Under the pieces are notes generated by a model, which saw nothing but the letters and a program-made list of their open reading frames with translations, did no database searches and was not told the DNA's origin. A program made the translations under genes and the position numbers. Positions 42,060-53,888 of a stretch of DNA of 64,000 bases are shown in pieces. This stretch comes from Phymorhynchus buccinoides (lineage: Eukaryota; Mollusca; Gastropoda; Neogastropoda; Raphitomidae): NCBI GenBank assembly GCA_017654935.2, contig CM065698.1:36946742-37010741 (forward strand). Reading direction: 5' to 3'. Numbering within the stretch: position 1 is the stretch's first letter; the number at the start of each line of letters is the position of its first letter.

Positions 42060-42498
42060 GTTAGGATGATCACCTAAAGCATCTTTCCCTTTGAGTTTTA
42101 AGTCAATCGAGATTATCATTTAAACACAAGAATTAAGGAGGTGGAAGTTCAGTTTAACGTCGCGTATCGGCTTTCGCCATGTACGACAGGCTGAACAAAC
42201 CAACCAGGGTATAAACAAAAATTTATGTTCCTGAATCACTGTCTTAGCCAAAAGGCCGAGAAGCGATCAGGAAGTTTTCAAAGTAAAAACTCTGAAACTT
42301 TAAGAATTAAGAACTGTTTGCTACTATATATTGACTACGTTCAAACGGACATAACTCCTGTTTGAAGTAATTTCTTACGACTGCAGTGATTCAGATTAGC
42401 TCCCTTCCACTGGTTTTCTCCTGGGCCCAAAATGTTCTTCCTTTCTTTCTTTCTTTTTTCATTATTTTTATTTTTGTCAAATAATTTAGGATTTTATC

Positions 42499-42529
<31 letters not shown>

Positions 42530-42894
42530 TTTTTGGGCGTCAGTCTGGCTCCTCTCTTAGAATCATTTGTTGTTGTTGTAAACGTTAAGTGACTAAGGGC
42601 CTATGTGTTGTCGGTTGTCTTTTTTAAATAAACCAAAACCGAGTTTCCCTTGTTCCAGAAATCAATAAGTAGGCCTATGGCCATATGGTCTGGGAACGCA
42701 GAAGAGTAAGAAGAACTATCCATTTCTTTCAGTCTCCTTGAGAGGGGCTTTGCAGAGGTTATGTAGCGAAATGCTCCCGTCTGTGTGTGCCCCCGTATCC
42801 ATGTGCCCCCGTCTCTATGTGTCCCCGTCGTATGCACCCCCGTACGCTACGTGCCCGCGTCTTTTATCTCTCTGTCTCCTTGTTTTTCATAACC
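42060..42894. other. unassigned, with (TGTC)n and a few inverted satellite units
   Basis: (TGTC)n at 42499-42530. At about 42775-42850 a few units of GTCTCTATGTGTCCCCG appear, the reverse orientation of the satellite at 43.3-44.8 kb. No gene. Confidence 0.5.
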
Positions 42895-43050
42895 TAAGTA
42901 AACCCTAGTCCTAACCATATCCCTAAGCCTAGCCCTAACTCCTGTCACCTTGTTTTTGCTAACCTAAGTAACCCCCTAGTCCTCACCCTATCCCTGACTC
43001 AAACACTACCCTTAAGCCCTAGCCATATCTCTAACCGAAACCCTATCCTT
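42895..43050 (+). repeat. degenerate CCCTAA-like interstitial tract
   Basis: Scattered CCCTAA, CCCTAGTCCTAACC and CCTATCCTTAACCC motifs over 150 bp. Telomere-like but too degenerate to be an active end. Confidence 0.5.
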
Positions 43051-43052
43051 AA

Positions 43053-43290
43053 CCCTTTCACCGCCAGCCATATGTCAGCCAAAAATGTTCATTAAATGTA
43101 CCTGTGTAGAGAACAAAATCCATTTGCAGTATTGGGGATTCTTCTGTGACATACATAAAATAAGATCTATCCTTACTTCCCAAAACTAAAACAATAGGGT
43201 CTTTTGATAATAGACCCCAATTTGATGCCTTTTAATGACATAGGTTTTAAATCACTGTGGTGCTAAAATGCTACTTTGGCGGTGAAAGGG
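43053..43290 (+). mobile_element. piggyBac-like MITE with TTAA target, copy 2
   Basis: Follows TTAA at 43049-43052. It starts CCCTTTCACCGCCA and ends TTTGGCGGTGAAAGGG; the right target has changed to TTTTAA. Its interior matches copy 1 (GGGGATTCTTCTGTGACAT, AATAGACCCCAATTTGATGC). Confidence 0.85.
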
Positions 43291-43314
43291 TTTTAATCCA
43301 AGGGGACAGATAGA

Positions 43315-44800
43315 CACGGTGACACAGATACGGGTGACACATAGAGGCAGGAACACATAGACATGGGGGCATAATGAGAATGACACATAGAGACCGGGGT
43401 ACAATGAATGTGAAACATAGAGACGATGACGCATAGATACGGGGACACAATGAATGTGACACATAGAGACCGGGGCACAATGAATGTGACACATAGAGAC
43501 CGGGGCACAATGAATGTGACACATAGAGACAGGGGCACAATGAATGTGACACATAGAGACGGGGACACAATAAATATGACGCATAGAGACCGGGGCACAA
43601 TGAATGTGACACATAGAGACCGGGACACAATGAATGTGACACATAGAGACGATGACGCATAGAGACGGGGTCACAATGACGATGACGCATATAGACCAGG
43701 GCACAATGAATGTGACACATAGAGACCGGGGCACAATGAATGTGACACATAGAGACGATGACACATAGAGACCGGGGCACAATGAATATGACGCATAGAG
43801 ACGGGGACACAATGAATATGACACATAGAGACCGGAGCACAATGAATGTGACACATAGAGACGATGACGCATATAGACCAGGGCACAATGAATGTGACAC
43901 ATAGAGACCGGGGCACAATGAATGTGACACATAGAGACGATGACACATAGAGACCGGGGCACAATGAATATGACGCATAGAGACGGGGACACAATGAATA
44001 TGACACATAGAGACCGGAGCACAATGAGGGTGACACACAGAGACGGGGACACGATGAGGATGACACATAGAGACGGGGGCACAATGAGGGTGACACATAG
44101 AGACGGGGGCACAATAGAGACGAGGACACACAACGAGGGTGACACATAGAGACGGGGGCACAATGAGGGTGACACATAGAGACGGGGGCACAATAGAGAC
44201 GAGGACACACAACGAGGGTGACACATAGAGACGGGGGCACAATGAGGGAGACACATAGAGACGGGGGCACAATGAGGGTGACACATAGAGACGGGGGCAC
44301 AATGAGGGTGACACATAGAGACGGGGGCACAATGAGGGTGACACATAGAGACGGGGGCACAATAGAGACGAGGACACACAACGAGGGTGACACATAGAGA
44401 CGGGGGCACAATGAGGGAGACACAATAGAGATGAGGACACAATGAAGTTGACACATAGAGACGGGGGCACACTGAAGGTGACACATAGAGACGGGGGCAC
44501 AGTGAGTGTGACACAATAGAGACGAGGGCACAATGAGGGTGACGCAATAGAGATGAGGACAAAATGAGGGTGACACAATATAGATGAGGACACAATGAGG
44601 ATGACACATGAAGACGGGGGCACAATGAGGGTGACACAATAGAGACGTGAGCACAATGAGGGTGACACATAGAGGCTGGGGCACAATGAGGATGACACAT
44701 AGAGACGGGGGCACAATGGGGGTGACACATAGAGACGGGGGCACAATGAGGGTGACACATAGAGACGGGGGCACAGTGAATGTGACACAGAGACGGGGGG
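43315..44800 (+). repeat. 30-bp minisatellite, about 49 copies
   Basis: Unit ACACATAGAGACGGGGGCAC plus AATGAGGGTG, exactly 30 bp over much of the array, with longer higher-order blocks that include ACGATGACGCATAGAGACG and AATAGAGACGAGGACACACA variants. Because 30 is divisible by three, long open frames (up to 596 codons) appear on the minus strand encoding Cys/Pro/Val/Ser repeats. I treat these as by-products. The array shares its core with 50.0-53.5 kb. Confidence 0.95.
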
Positions 44801-44937
44801 CACATCGATACGATACCCCTTTTCACCAATCAGTCCCATTCTCTCCTCCAAGCCAGAATGCAAGACGAGTGCACCTAAACCGTTAAATCTAATCATTGCA
44901 GTTTTCTTATTTTGGAGAATGTGTGGGGGAGATTGGG

Positions 44938-44981
44938 GAATGGGGGGGGGGGGGGGGGGGGTGACTGTGTGAGTGTATGTG

Positions 44982-45028
<47 letters not shown>

Positions 45029-45030
45029 GT
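44938..45030 (+). repeat. poly-G and (TG)n
   Basis: G run at about 44941-44960, then TG dinucleotides to 45026, flanking one arm of the inverted repeat at 45040-45290. Confidence 0.9.
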
Positions 45031-45039
45031 TTGTGTGTG

Positions 45040-45290
45040 TAGAAGTGGAACAAGGAGACACAATTCCCTGATCTTTCTGTCTGCCTGTCTATCTGTCTCT
45101 TTATAAACCAACTCGTCTATTTTCTCTGAATAGAAGTTTGTAAAGACTACCCTCGTCCCTGTCTTATTATGCTTTACCTGTTCGTCAACTCGTATCTTTG
45201 GCCTTTCCGTCTTGTTTCTTTCCATATTCCCTGTCTGTTTTTCAATGAGATTGGTTCCCAATCAATCATGTCTAGCTTTCCATTGCTGTT
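45040..45290 (-). repeat. 240-bp repeat, inverted copy 1, flanked by microsatellites
   Basis: Reverse complement of 47226-47465 with few differences. On the minus strand it encodes about 75 codons (MGTNLIEKQTGNMERNK...) shared with the other copy. It is bordered by (TG)n on one side and (CT)n (45301-45358) on the other. The same layout in both copies shows that the microsatellites are part of the mobile or duplicated unit. Confidence 0.88.
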
Positions 45291-45299
45291 TTCCCCCTT

Positions 45300-45300
<1 letters not shown>

Positions 45301-45361
<61 letters not shown>

Positions 45362-45402
45362 AAAGGTTTTTATTAAAGCAAACTATATATATATATATAT
45401 AT
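45301..45402 (+). repeat. (CT)n and (TA)n
   Basis: (CT)n 45301-45358 and (TA)n about 45386-45402. G-rich purine sequence (GGGGGAGGGGAGGG-like) follows to about 45540. Confidence 0.9.
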
Positions 45403-45540
45403 AAAACCGGGGGCACGTCATGGGGGCAGGATAGGGGGAGGGGAGGGTTGAGAGAAGGTTGGAAAAAGGGGGGTGGGTGAGGGTGGGAGTGAGGATGGTA
45501 GTGGGGGAGGATATTTGAGGAGTAGGGGATAGGGAAGAAG

Positions 45541-46760
45541 ATGGTGAAGAGATAAAAAGATAGATCATGTACGTCGTTTCATTCAGAACAAGTGTGCCGC
45601 CTATTTCGTCATACCATCACGTCATTCAAAACTTGCGTCATCCATTCATTGCTTTTCTACGTCACTCCATTCACTAGAGTCATAGACTTTTTGCTCAGTC
45701 CTAATAATACCTTTTGTTGATAAACAAATCGTGTCTTTAGTTTTAGCATAATTATTGGTTTTAATTTAGAAGAAACATTTCTTCATTAAATAGGGTTTAA
45801 TTGTCACTTCATTTTTCATAATTGTATCGACTTATCCTACATTTTCACTTTTTATAGAGAGAGGAGAGAGGGTAGGGAGAGGGTGATATGTGTGTGTTGG
45901 GGGTGGGGGGGGGGGGGGGGTGGGGGTGGGGAGTGTTGACTAGGCAATGATAAAGTTTAAGGATACGTCATTTTAGTTGGCTTAGTTTCTATGTAATGTC
46001 ATCGTTCTACGTCATAAGTCTTTTTTACGTGGTGTTTCTACCTTTGTCAGTTCTGTACCTTGAAAAAGAGGGGTTACCCCCTCGAAAGCTTGGATAAAAA
46101 ATTAGAACTTACAAAGGATTTGTTGTGTTTTTTTCTTCAGATATATATATATATTATATATATATATATAAGCTCACTGGGAGTATGTTGGTGTTTACTA
46201 CGATTTCTATGACCTCCCTTATTGAATCCTTCACTGGATCCACCAACATGGCATCCCATCTCTTCTACTCTCTTCGAGGGATTGTAACTTTAGAACATTA
46301 TTATTTTTGTTATTTTACACAAGATTGTTACCATTTCTTTTTAATTAAGTGCTGGTTTGCTTTTATTGTGGACTTTCAATCTGGTGCAAAGAGGACAACC
46401 TTTCTCTTGTAGAAAGTCTTCTAGCTCAGTTTGAATGTTCACTGTGGACATACTTTGCAGGCCGATATGCAGACTGAAGAGTCTTTCTCAAAGACGAAAC
46501 AGCTGTCTTTGCATAGGCATTGTCTATCTCCCCCATTGGGAGAAAAAGTAAATCAGCACATTATTTTCTTTTATTCTTTTCAGAACACAGAATAAATTGT
46601 AAAGTTAAAGTTATTCAGTTTCTTTCGTAGGCTCACAAAGTTAAATATTGGACACAAAACAAGTTTTTTTCAAGCAAACTATATATATATAAGAGGAAAG
46701 TTTAATGGTGTGGTTGTTTTTTCTTCTTCAATTCTTGTATATATATATATATATATGTCA
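45541..46760. other. unassigned stretch with short (TA)n tracts
   Basis: AT-rich. Poly-G/GGGGT tract at about 45897-45930; (TA)n at 46140-46170 and 46739-46757. No gene recognised. Confidence 0.4.
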
Positions 46761-46763
46761 CGG

Positions 46764-46856
46764 GATAATTTGGAATCCGGGAAAATTCGGAATCTTCCCG
46801 GGAAAAATCAGAATTCTGAATGTTCCCGGGAAGATTTCGAATTTTCCCAGGCAAGT
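46764..46856. repeat. cluster of CCCGGGAA palindromes
   Basis: GGAATCCGGGAAAATTCGG, TTCCCGGGAA (twice) and AGAATTCT lie within 90 bp, an unusual density of short palindromes. A similar pair lies at 25039-25106. Confidence 0.6.
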
Positions 46857-46884
46857 AGCTGCATGCCATAGAAAACGAAATAAA

Positions 46885-47220
46885 TCAGTGGAGAGAGAGA
46901 GAGAGAGGGGCAGACAGACAGACAGACAGACAGACGGAGAGAGACAGGGAAGGGAGAGGGGAAGAGTGAGGCATACTGATAGGTGGAGAAGCACAGATCA
47001 GCTTAGATGTCGGCCCATATATTATGCACTACGTTTCCAGAACAGGTTTCGAGTTTTTAATGAAAACAAAAATAAATGTAGAGTCCAAATTATTATTTTT
47101 GTTATAGTGATTACAAGGCACTTAACATAAACACATTAGGTACTCGTGCACAAGCATACCTAATTATCAATGATGGATTTGTATCTTATATGTTGAGAGA
47201 GAGAGAGAGAGAGAGAGAGA
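46885..47220. repeat. (GA)n and (CAGA)n tracts
   Basis: GAGAGAGAG and CAGACAGACAGA at 46891-46935, then (GA)n at about 47197-47220 bordering the second inverted copy. Confidence 0.85.
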
Positions 47221-47225
47221 ACAGG

Positions 47226-47465
47226 AAAGGAAAGCTAGACATGATTGATTGGGAACCAATCTCATTGAAAAACAGACAGGGAATATGGAAAGAAACAAGA
47301 CCGATAGGCAAAAGATACGAGTTGACGAACAAGTGAAGCGTAATAAGACAGGGACGAGGGTAGTCTTTACAAACGTCTATTCAGATAAAATAGACGAGTT
47401 GGTTTATAAAGAGACAGATAGACAGGCAGACAGAAAGAGCAGGGAATTGTGTCCCTTTGTTCCAC
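47226..47465 (+). repeat. 240-bp repeat, inverted copy 2
   Basis: Partner of 45040-45290 in opposite orientation, 1.9 kb apart. Bordered by (GA)n on the left and (CA)n (47489-47522) on the right. The shared short open frame (start 47249) has no recognised domain. Confidence 0.88.
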
Positions 47466-47485
47466 TTCTACACCCACCCACCCCC

Positions 47486-47522
<37 letters not shown>

Positions 47523-47524
<2 letters not shown>

Positions 47525-48195
47525 AATTTTTAAATATTATGTCATCTTTCTTGTGTGACAGAAAACAACTGGTTTCAATTAATAACAAAATGTCTGAATT
47601 GCTTCCAATCCACTATGGAGTACCGCAAGGGTCTATTTTAGGTCCACTATTGTTCACTGTTTATATAAACGACCTGCCATGCTTTGTCAATAGTAAATGT
47701 GAAATGTTTGCAGATGACTCATCCCTTCATACTAGTGATACGAATGCTAACAGGCTAGTAAGCAAACTTCAAAATGATGCCCGAAATGTTTTTAACTGGA
47801 CTCAATTAAATCACATGTCAATTAATGCCAATAAAACGAAATGCATGTACGTATCAACCCGACAAAAAAGACAAAAGATGAACTCCCAATTTCCACCACT
47901 ATTTATTTGCAACAACAAAATTGAAGAAGTTGATTCACATAAAACATTAGGTGTTGTCATTGACAAAGATCTGTCTTGGACAGACCATATAAAGTCTTTA
48001 GGGAAAGGTCTGTCTAGAAAAATACTCCAGCTATCTAAGATTAAACATTTCCTTGATAACCATTCTCGTAAACTCTTCTTTAATGCTCACATACTCTCAA
48101 TGATCGATTATGCTTCAACATTATGGGATAGCTGTAGTGATACCAATTTAAAGATTATCAATCGTATGTACAAAAAAGCAATTAAAATAATTTTT
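47523..48195 (+). pseudogene. LINE RT, 5'-truncated, part 1
   Basis: The RT palm region is clear: YGVPQGSILGPLLFTVYIND, FADDSSL (catalytic FADD near 47707), LNHMSINANKTKCM, KTLGVVIDKDLSW and MIDYASTLWDS. The frame is open from the (CA)n until (AAT)n at 48203. The element is split at about 48196 by the minus-strand LINE and resumes at 49319. Jockey/CR1-like. It inserted into a CA microsatellite: ACACAC flanks both its 5' end (47522) and its 3' tail (about 50000). Confidence 0.88.
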
Positions 48196-48200
48196 ATTAC

Positions 48201-48236
<36 letters not shown>

Positions 48237-48422
48237 CATTTATATGCGCTTAATCTTAAACAAGCCCTAAGCGCTTACAATAATAAACAAATAAATGAAT
48301 ACCCCCCCCCCCCCCCACAAAACAAAGACAAACAACAACAGCAACAACAACAAGCAGTAGAAAATATGAGAATGTCAAACATTTCCTCGCATACACACAC
48401 ACATGCACGCGCACACACAAAC

Positions 48423-48478
<56 letters not shown>

Positions 48479-49318
48479 ACACCACACACACCACACCACA
48501 CCACACACACACACACACACAACACAACACACGCCCGCACAAACCACACACTGCACACAAACACACGCGCAGAGAAGGGACAAAAATTACTTTCCAAAAG
48601 AACAGAGCAGGCTACGATTTGAAGAGAGTGGTTTTGAGGGAAGACTTAAATGAAGAAAGGGAGTTGGCAGAACGGAGAGGAAGAGGGAGTTTGTTCCAAG
48701 TAGAGGAGGCCTGAAAAGAGAAGGAACGTTCACCGAGAGTCCTGGTGCGGTAACGAGGGATCTGGAGGAGAGAAGTGTCAGAAGAGGAGCGTAACTGTCT
48801 AAGAGGTGTGTAAAGGTTCAGGAGATCAGTGAGATAAGAAGGAGCAAGACCATTCAGGGACTTGTAACAGAGCAGAGAGAGCTTGTAGTCGATACGCTTT
48901 CCAACAGGAAGCCAGTGAAGAGATTCAAGCATAGGGGTAGAATGAGAGAATTTGGAGCACCTCAGTACAAGGCGAGCAGCATTGTTTTGAATTTTTTTAA
49001 GTTTAGCGAGAACAGTTTGTGGGCAGCCAGCAAGAAGGGAATTACAGTAATCTAGTCTGGAGAGTACGAAGGCAGAGATGAGAGTTTTTGTAGCTTCCTC
49101 GGAAAGAAGATGTCTTACAGATCCAATGCGCCGAAGTTCTAAGTAACAAGCACGACAGACAGAGGAAATCTGGTTTTGGAAGGAGAGAGTCTGATCAAGT
49201 GTGACGCCAAGATTGCGTACAGTGGTAGAAGTGTGGATAAGAGAGTTTTCTAACTGGATGGAAGTGGGGACAGAGTTTGCTGACAAGAGTTTCTTGGGTA
49301 CAATGCTTTTTACAATCA
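48196..49318 (-). pseudogene. nested LINE: C-terminal RT, 3' UTR with microsatellites, (ATT)n tail
   Basis: Minus strand. The open frame 49325-48612 (about 237 codons) has VRNLGVTLDQTLSF, LSRLDYCNSLLAGCP, KIQNNAARLV, LHWLPVGKRIDYK and SLNGLAPSYL, followed by STWNKLPLPLRSA, the classic C-terminal block of many CR1/L2/Rex-type elements. The 3' UTR includes (TG)n (48425-48530), a G run and AGCGCTTAGGGC, and ends in (ATT)n at 48203-48232. TTACAAT occurs at both junctions (about 48197 and 49310), a probable target duplication. 5'-truncated. Confidence 0.88.
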
Positions 49319-49998
49319 AGTTCACTTACCTATGAAGACTACAAACAACTGGATATACTAACTTTTCAAGACAGACTTTTCCTCAAAAAGGCAATCTGCA
49401 TGCATACTATTGTGAACGGAAATGCTCCAAAAAAGATAACAGATACATTTACGACAAACACAAGCAGACACACCCATTTACTCTCATTCCCTCGACCAAA
49501 TAATAATCTATTCAAATCTAGTCTCCTCTATTCGGGTGGAGATTTATGGAACAAACTACCCTCCATTTTAAAAAAAACATGAAAAACAAGAACTACTTCA
49601 AGAAAAAAATGAAAATGTATCTCTTTAACAGGACATAATTGATAACTTTATTCCAATTATTTGAAATAATGGAAACGTAGCCTACATAACATATTTTGGT
49701 AAGTAAATGTGATGTTTTAAATGTTTCGTTGTTGATGTTGATGTATATATTGTACATAATATGCTATTCGCCCAGTCCCCATCCTTCTTCCTGTTTTTGT
49801 TGTTGGAATATTTGCTTGTTTCTTTAATTAATTGTTTACTTGTATATTTTCCTTTTCTTGTTGTTCGCGACTTTGGAATGTTTAGTTCTTTATTTTTTCT
49901 TTACATCATTTTTTATGGATGGCTTGTTGAAAAAAAGCATGTTTTTGCTTATACAATGTTCCCATCTGGAAATAAAATTTTGACTTGACTTGACTTGA
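49319..49998 (+). pseudogene. LINE RT, part 2, and 3' tail
   Basis: Continues the element of 47523-48195: LDILTFQDRLFLKKA, MHTIVNGNAPKK and GGDLWNKLPSILKKT, then 3' UTR, CTGGAAATAAAATTTTGAC and a (TTGAC)n tail. The relative frame to part 1 is shifted by the insertion. Confidence 0.85.
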
Positions 49999-50009
49999 CA
50001 CACACACAT

Positions 50010-51133
50010 TATATATTCCCGTCTCTATATATATATCCCCGTTTCTATGTGTCATGGGCCTGTATTCACGTTGAGATAGCATGAGACTTAGCATGATGCT
50101 AACTTAGAAGCTCTTCCAAAAGTCCTATTAAATCCTATAGGACATTGGAAGAGCTTCTATGTTAGCATCATGCTAAGTCTCATGCTATCTCAACGTGAAT
50201 ACAGGCCATATTCCCGTTTCAACGTGCCCCCGTCTCTCTATATCCCCGTTTATATGTGTCACCGTCTCTCTCTATCACTGTTTCTATGTGTTCCCGTTTC
50301 TCTATATAGCCGTTACAATGTGTTCTCTTCTCTCTATATCCCCGTTTCTATGTGTGCCCATCTCTATGTGTCCCCGTCTCTATGTATCCCTGTTTCTATG
50401 TGTCCCCGTCTCTCTGTGTCCCCGTCTCTCTGTATCCCCGTTTCTATGTGTCCCCGTCTCTCTATGTCCCCGTCTCTCTGTGTCCCCGTCTCTCTGTATC
50501 CCCGTTTCTATGTGTCCCCGTCTCTCTATGTCCCCGTCTCTCTGTGTCTCCGTCTCTCTGTATCCCCGTTTCTATGTGTCCCCGTTTCTATGTGTCCCCG
50601 TTTCTATGTGTCCCCGTTTCTATGTATCCCCGTTTCTATGTGTCCCCGTCTCTCTATGTGTCCCCGTCTCTCTATATCCCCGTTTCTACGTGTCCCAGTC
50701 TCTATATATTCCCGTTTCTATGTGTCCCCGTCTCTCTATATCCCCGTTTCGGAAAAAATAGTTCCCCAACCTTCTTGAAGTTCTGTGCTTCCAATTTTCT
50801 CTAACCTGCCACTCTCTTTGATTGTGTCTTTTCCCTTTGCTTACTGTCTTTTTGACTTATTGGCCCCATCTCTAGTTTAATGCACCCCTTCCCTTTATGT
50901 CCCTATCTCTATGCGTCCCCATCTCGATGTGTCCACATCTCGATCTGTGTATCCCCGTCTCTCTTTTTATATTGTCCCCATCTCTATGCGCCCCAACCTC
51001 TAGATGCCCCCGTCTCTATCTGTCCCCATCTATTAAATGCACCCCGTCTCTTTATGTCCATATCTCTATGCGTCCCCATCTCTATGCATCCCCGTCTCGA
51101 TATGTGCGCCCCCGTCTCTATGTGCCCCCGTTT
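50010..51133 (-). repeat. satellite, TCTCTATGTGTCCCCG orientation
   Basis: Tandem units of 16-24 bp (TCTCTATGTGTCCCCG, TTTCTATGTGTCCCCG, TCTCTGTATCCCCG). It is interrupted by the MITE at 50057-50207 and by non-repeat sequence at about 50752-50880. All three forward frames stay open because no stop occurs in the unit; the resulting 150-200-codon frames are artefacts. Confidence 0.93.
50057..50207. mobile_element. foldback MITE, 151 bp, near-perfect palindrome
   Basis: GGCCTGTATTCACGTTGAGA at the left pairs with the right end over about 65 bp, leaving a short loop near 50127-50140. It is inserted in the satellite (flanks CTATGTGTCAT and ATATTCCCGTTTC). Target duplication not resolved; at most two or three bases (AT). 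Confidence 0.85.
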
Positions 51134-51140
51134 ACGAACA

Positions 51141-53547
51141 CATAGAGACTGACACACATAGAGACGAAATCGGTTACACATAGAGACGGGTAGATTGTAG
51201 AGACGAAATTGGTGACACATATTGACATAGATCTAGACGAAATTGTTAACATTTAGAGACGGGGGACACACAAAGACGAAATTGAGGACACATATAGATG
51301 GGGGACACATAGAGTCGAAATTGGGAACACAATCATATAGATGGGGACACATAGTCGAAATTGGGGACACGCAGAGACAGAGATACATAGAAACGGGGAC
51401 ACAAAGAGAGGGGGACATATAGAGACGGGGACACATAAAGCGAGGTACACATAGAGACGAATTTGGTGACACATAGAGACGGGTACGCATAGAGACAAAA
51501 TTGGTGACACATACAGACGGGTACGCATAGAGACAAAATTGGTGACACATACAGACGCGGACACGTAGATACGAAATTGGTGACACATAGAGACGGGTAC
51601 ACATAGAGTCAACATTGGTGACACATAGAGACGGGCATACATAGAGACGAAATTGGTGACACATAGACACAGGGACACGTAGAGACGAAATTGGTGACAC
51701 ATAGAGACGGGGACACATAGAGACGAAAGTGGTCATGCATAGAGACGGGCGCACATAGAGACGAAAGTGGTCATGCATAGAGACGGGTGCACATAGAGAC
51801 GAAAGTGGTCATGCATAGAGACGGGGACACATAGAGACGAAAGTGGTCATGCATAGAGACGGGGAAATAGAGACGAAATTGGTGACACATAGAGACGGGG
51901 ACACATAGAGACGAAAGTGGTCATGCATAGAGACGGGCGCACATAGAGACGAAAGTGGTCATGCATAGAGACGGGGACACATAGAGACGAAATTGGTGAC
52001 ACATAGAGACGGGGACACATAGAGACGAAAGTGGTCATGCATAGAGACGGGCGCACATAGAGACGAAAGTGGTCATGCATAGAGACGGGGAAATAGAGAC
52101 GAAAGTGGTCACACATAGAGACGGGGACACATAGAGACGAAAGTGGTCATGCATAGAGACGGGCGCACATAGAGACGAAAGTGGTCATGCATAGAGACGG
52201 GCGCACATAGAGACGAAAGTGGTCATGCATAGAGACGGGGACAATAGAGACGAAATTGGTGACACATAGAGACGGGGACACATAGAGACGAAAGTGGTCA
52301 TGCATAGAGACGGGCGCACATAGAGACGAAAGTGGTCATGCATAGAGACGGGGAAATAGAGACGAAAGTGGTCACACATAGAGACGGGGACACATAGAGA
52401 CGAAAGTGGTCACACATAGAGATGGGCGCACATAGAGACGAAAGTGGTCATGCATAGAGACGGGCGCACATAGAGACGAAAGTGGTCACACATAGAGATG
52501 GGCGCACATAGAGACGAAAGTGGTCATGCATAGAGACGGGCGCACATAGAGACGAAAGTGGTCACACATAGAGATGGGCGCACATAGAGACGAAAGTGGT
52601 CATGCATAGAGACGGGGACACATAGAGACGAAAGTGGTCATGCATAGAGACGGGCGCACATAGAGACGAAAGTGGTCACACATAGAGATGGGCGCACATA
52701 GAGACGAAAGTGGTCATGCATAGAGACGGGGAAATAGAGACGAAAGTGGTCATGCATAGAGACGGGCGCACATAGAGACGAAAGTGGTCACACATAGAGA
52801 TGGGCGCACATAGAGACGAAAGTGGTCATGCATAGAGACAGGGACATAGAGACGAAACTGGTCACACATAGAGACGGGGACAAATAGAGACGGGGACATA
52901 GAGACGAATGTGGTCACACATAGAGACGGGGACACATATAGAGACGGGGACATAGAGACGAAAGTGGTCACACATAGAGACGGGGACATAGAGACGAAAG
53001 TGGTCACACATAGAGACGGGGACAAATAGAGACGGGGACATAGAGACGAATGTGGTCACACATAGAGATGGGGACATAGAGACGAATGTGGTCACACATA
53101 GAGACGGGGACATAGAGACGAAAGTGGTCACACATAGAGACGGGGACACATAGAGACGGGGACATAGAGACGAATGTGGTCACACATAGAGATGGGGACA
53201 TAGAGACGAATGTAGTCACACATAGAGACGGGGACATAGAGACGAAAGAGGTCACACATAGAGACGGGGACACATAGAGACGAAAGTGGTCACACATAGA
53301 GACGGGGACATAGAGACGAAAGTGGTCACACATAGAGACGGGGACACATAGAGACGGCGACATAGAGACGAATGTGGTCACACATAGAGATGGGGACATA
53401 GAGACGAATGTGGTCACACATAGAGACGGGGACATAGAGACGAAAGTGGTCACACATAGAGACGGGGACACATAGAGACGAAAGTGGTCACACATAGAGA
53501 CGGGGACATAGAGACGAAAGTGGTCACACATAGAGACGGGGAAACTT
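51141..53547 (+). repeat. satellite, CATAGAGACGGGGACA orientation
   Basis: Same core as 50010-51133, now inverted. The main higher-order unit is 38 bp (CATAGAGACGAAAGTGGTCA plus TGCATAGAGACGGGCGCA, 52141 to 52179). Toward the right the units become GGGGACATAGAGACGAATGT and GGTCACACATAGAGACG forms. About 2.4 kb. Minus-strand open frames up to 243 codons are by-products. Confidence 0.95.
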
Positions 53548-53599
53548 CTTTTACATAACCCGTAGTTCACATGATCATTGATCAGACATTGACAAAACA

Positions 53600-53740
53600 T
53601 ACACGCGCATGCGCGCACACACACAAACACACACATACACACACACAGACAAACACACATGCGCGCGCACATACGCACACGCACGCACGCACAAACACAC
53701 ACACACACGCACTCACAAAACATACGCTCACGCACATATT
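53600..53740 (+). repeat. (CA)n/(CG)n microsatellite
   Basis: Interrupted CACACA with GCGCGC and ACGCACGC variants. Confidence 0.9.
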
Positions 53741-53888
53741 TTACTTCCCAATCAGAACGACAAACTCGAACTGAGCAGGAATCACATTCTGAGCGGTGTT
53801 CACTTTGCCTTTCATTTTCAGCTTTGCTTTGCTACAGGGAAGATCTCTGCTCTACACTACTAGGCCTTACAGTTTTGCGGAGCTATTG

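Noticed and set aside
43252..45061. Open frames of 367, 525 and 596 codons encoding Cys/Pro/Val/Ser repeats (PVSMCHPHCA-like)
   Set aside because: They follow exactly from a 30-bp tandem repeat with no stop codon in several frames at once; no signal peptide, splice sites or unique sequence supports a protein.
50170..53735. Overlapping open frames (150-243 codons) with SPSLCVPVSM or CVTTFVSMSPS repeats
   Set aside because: By-products of the short satellite core; frames on both orientations mirror each other.
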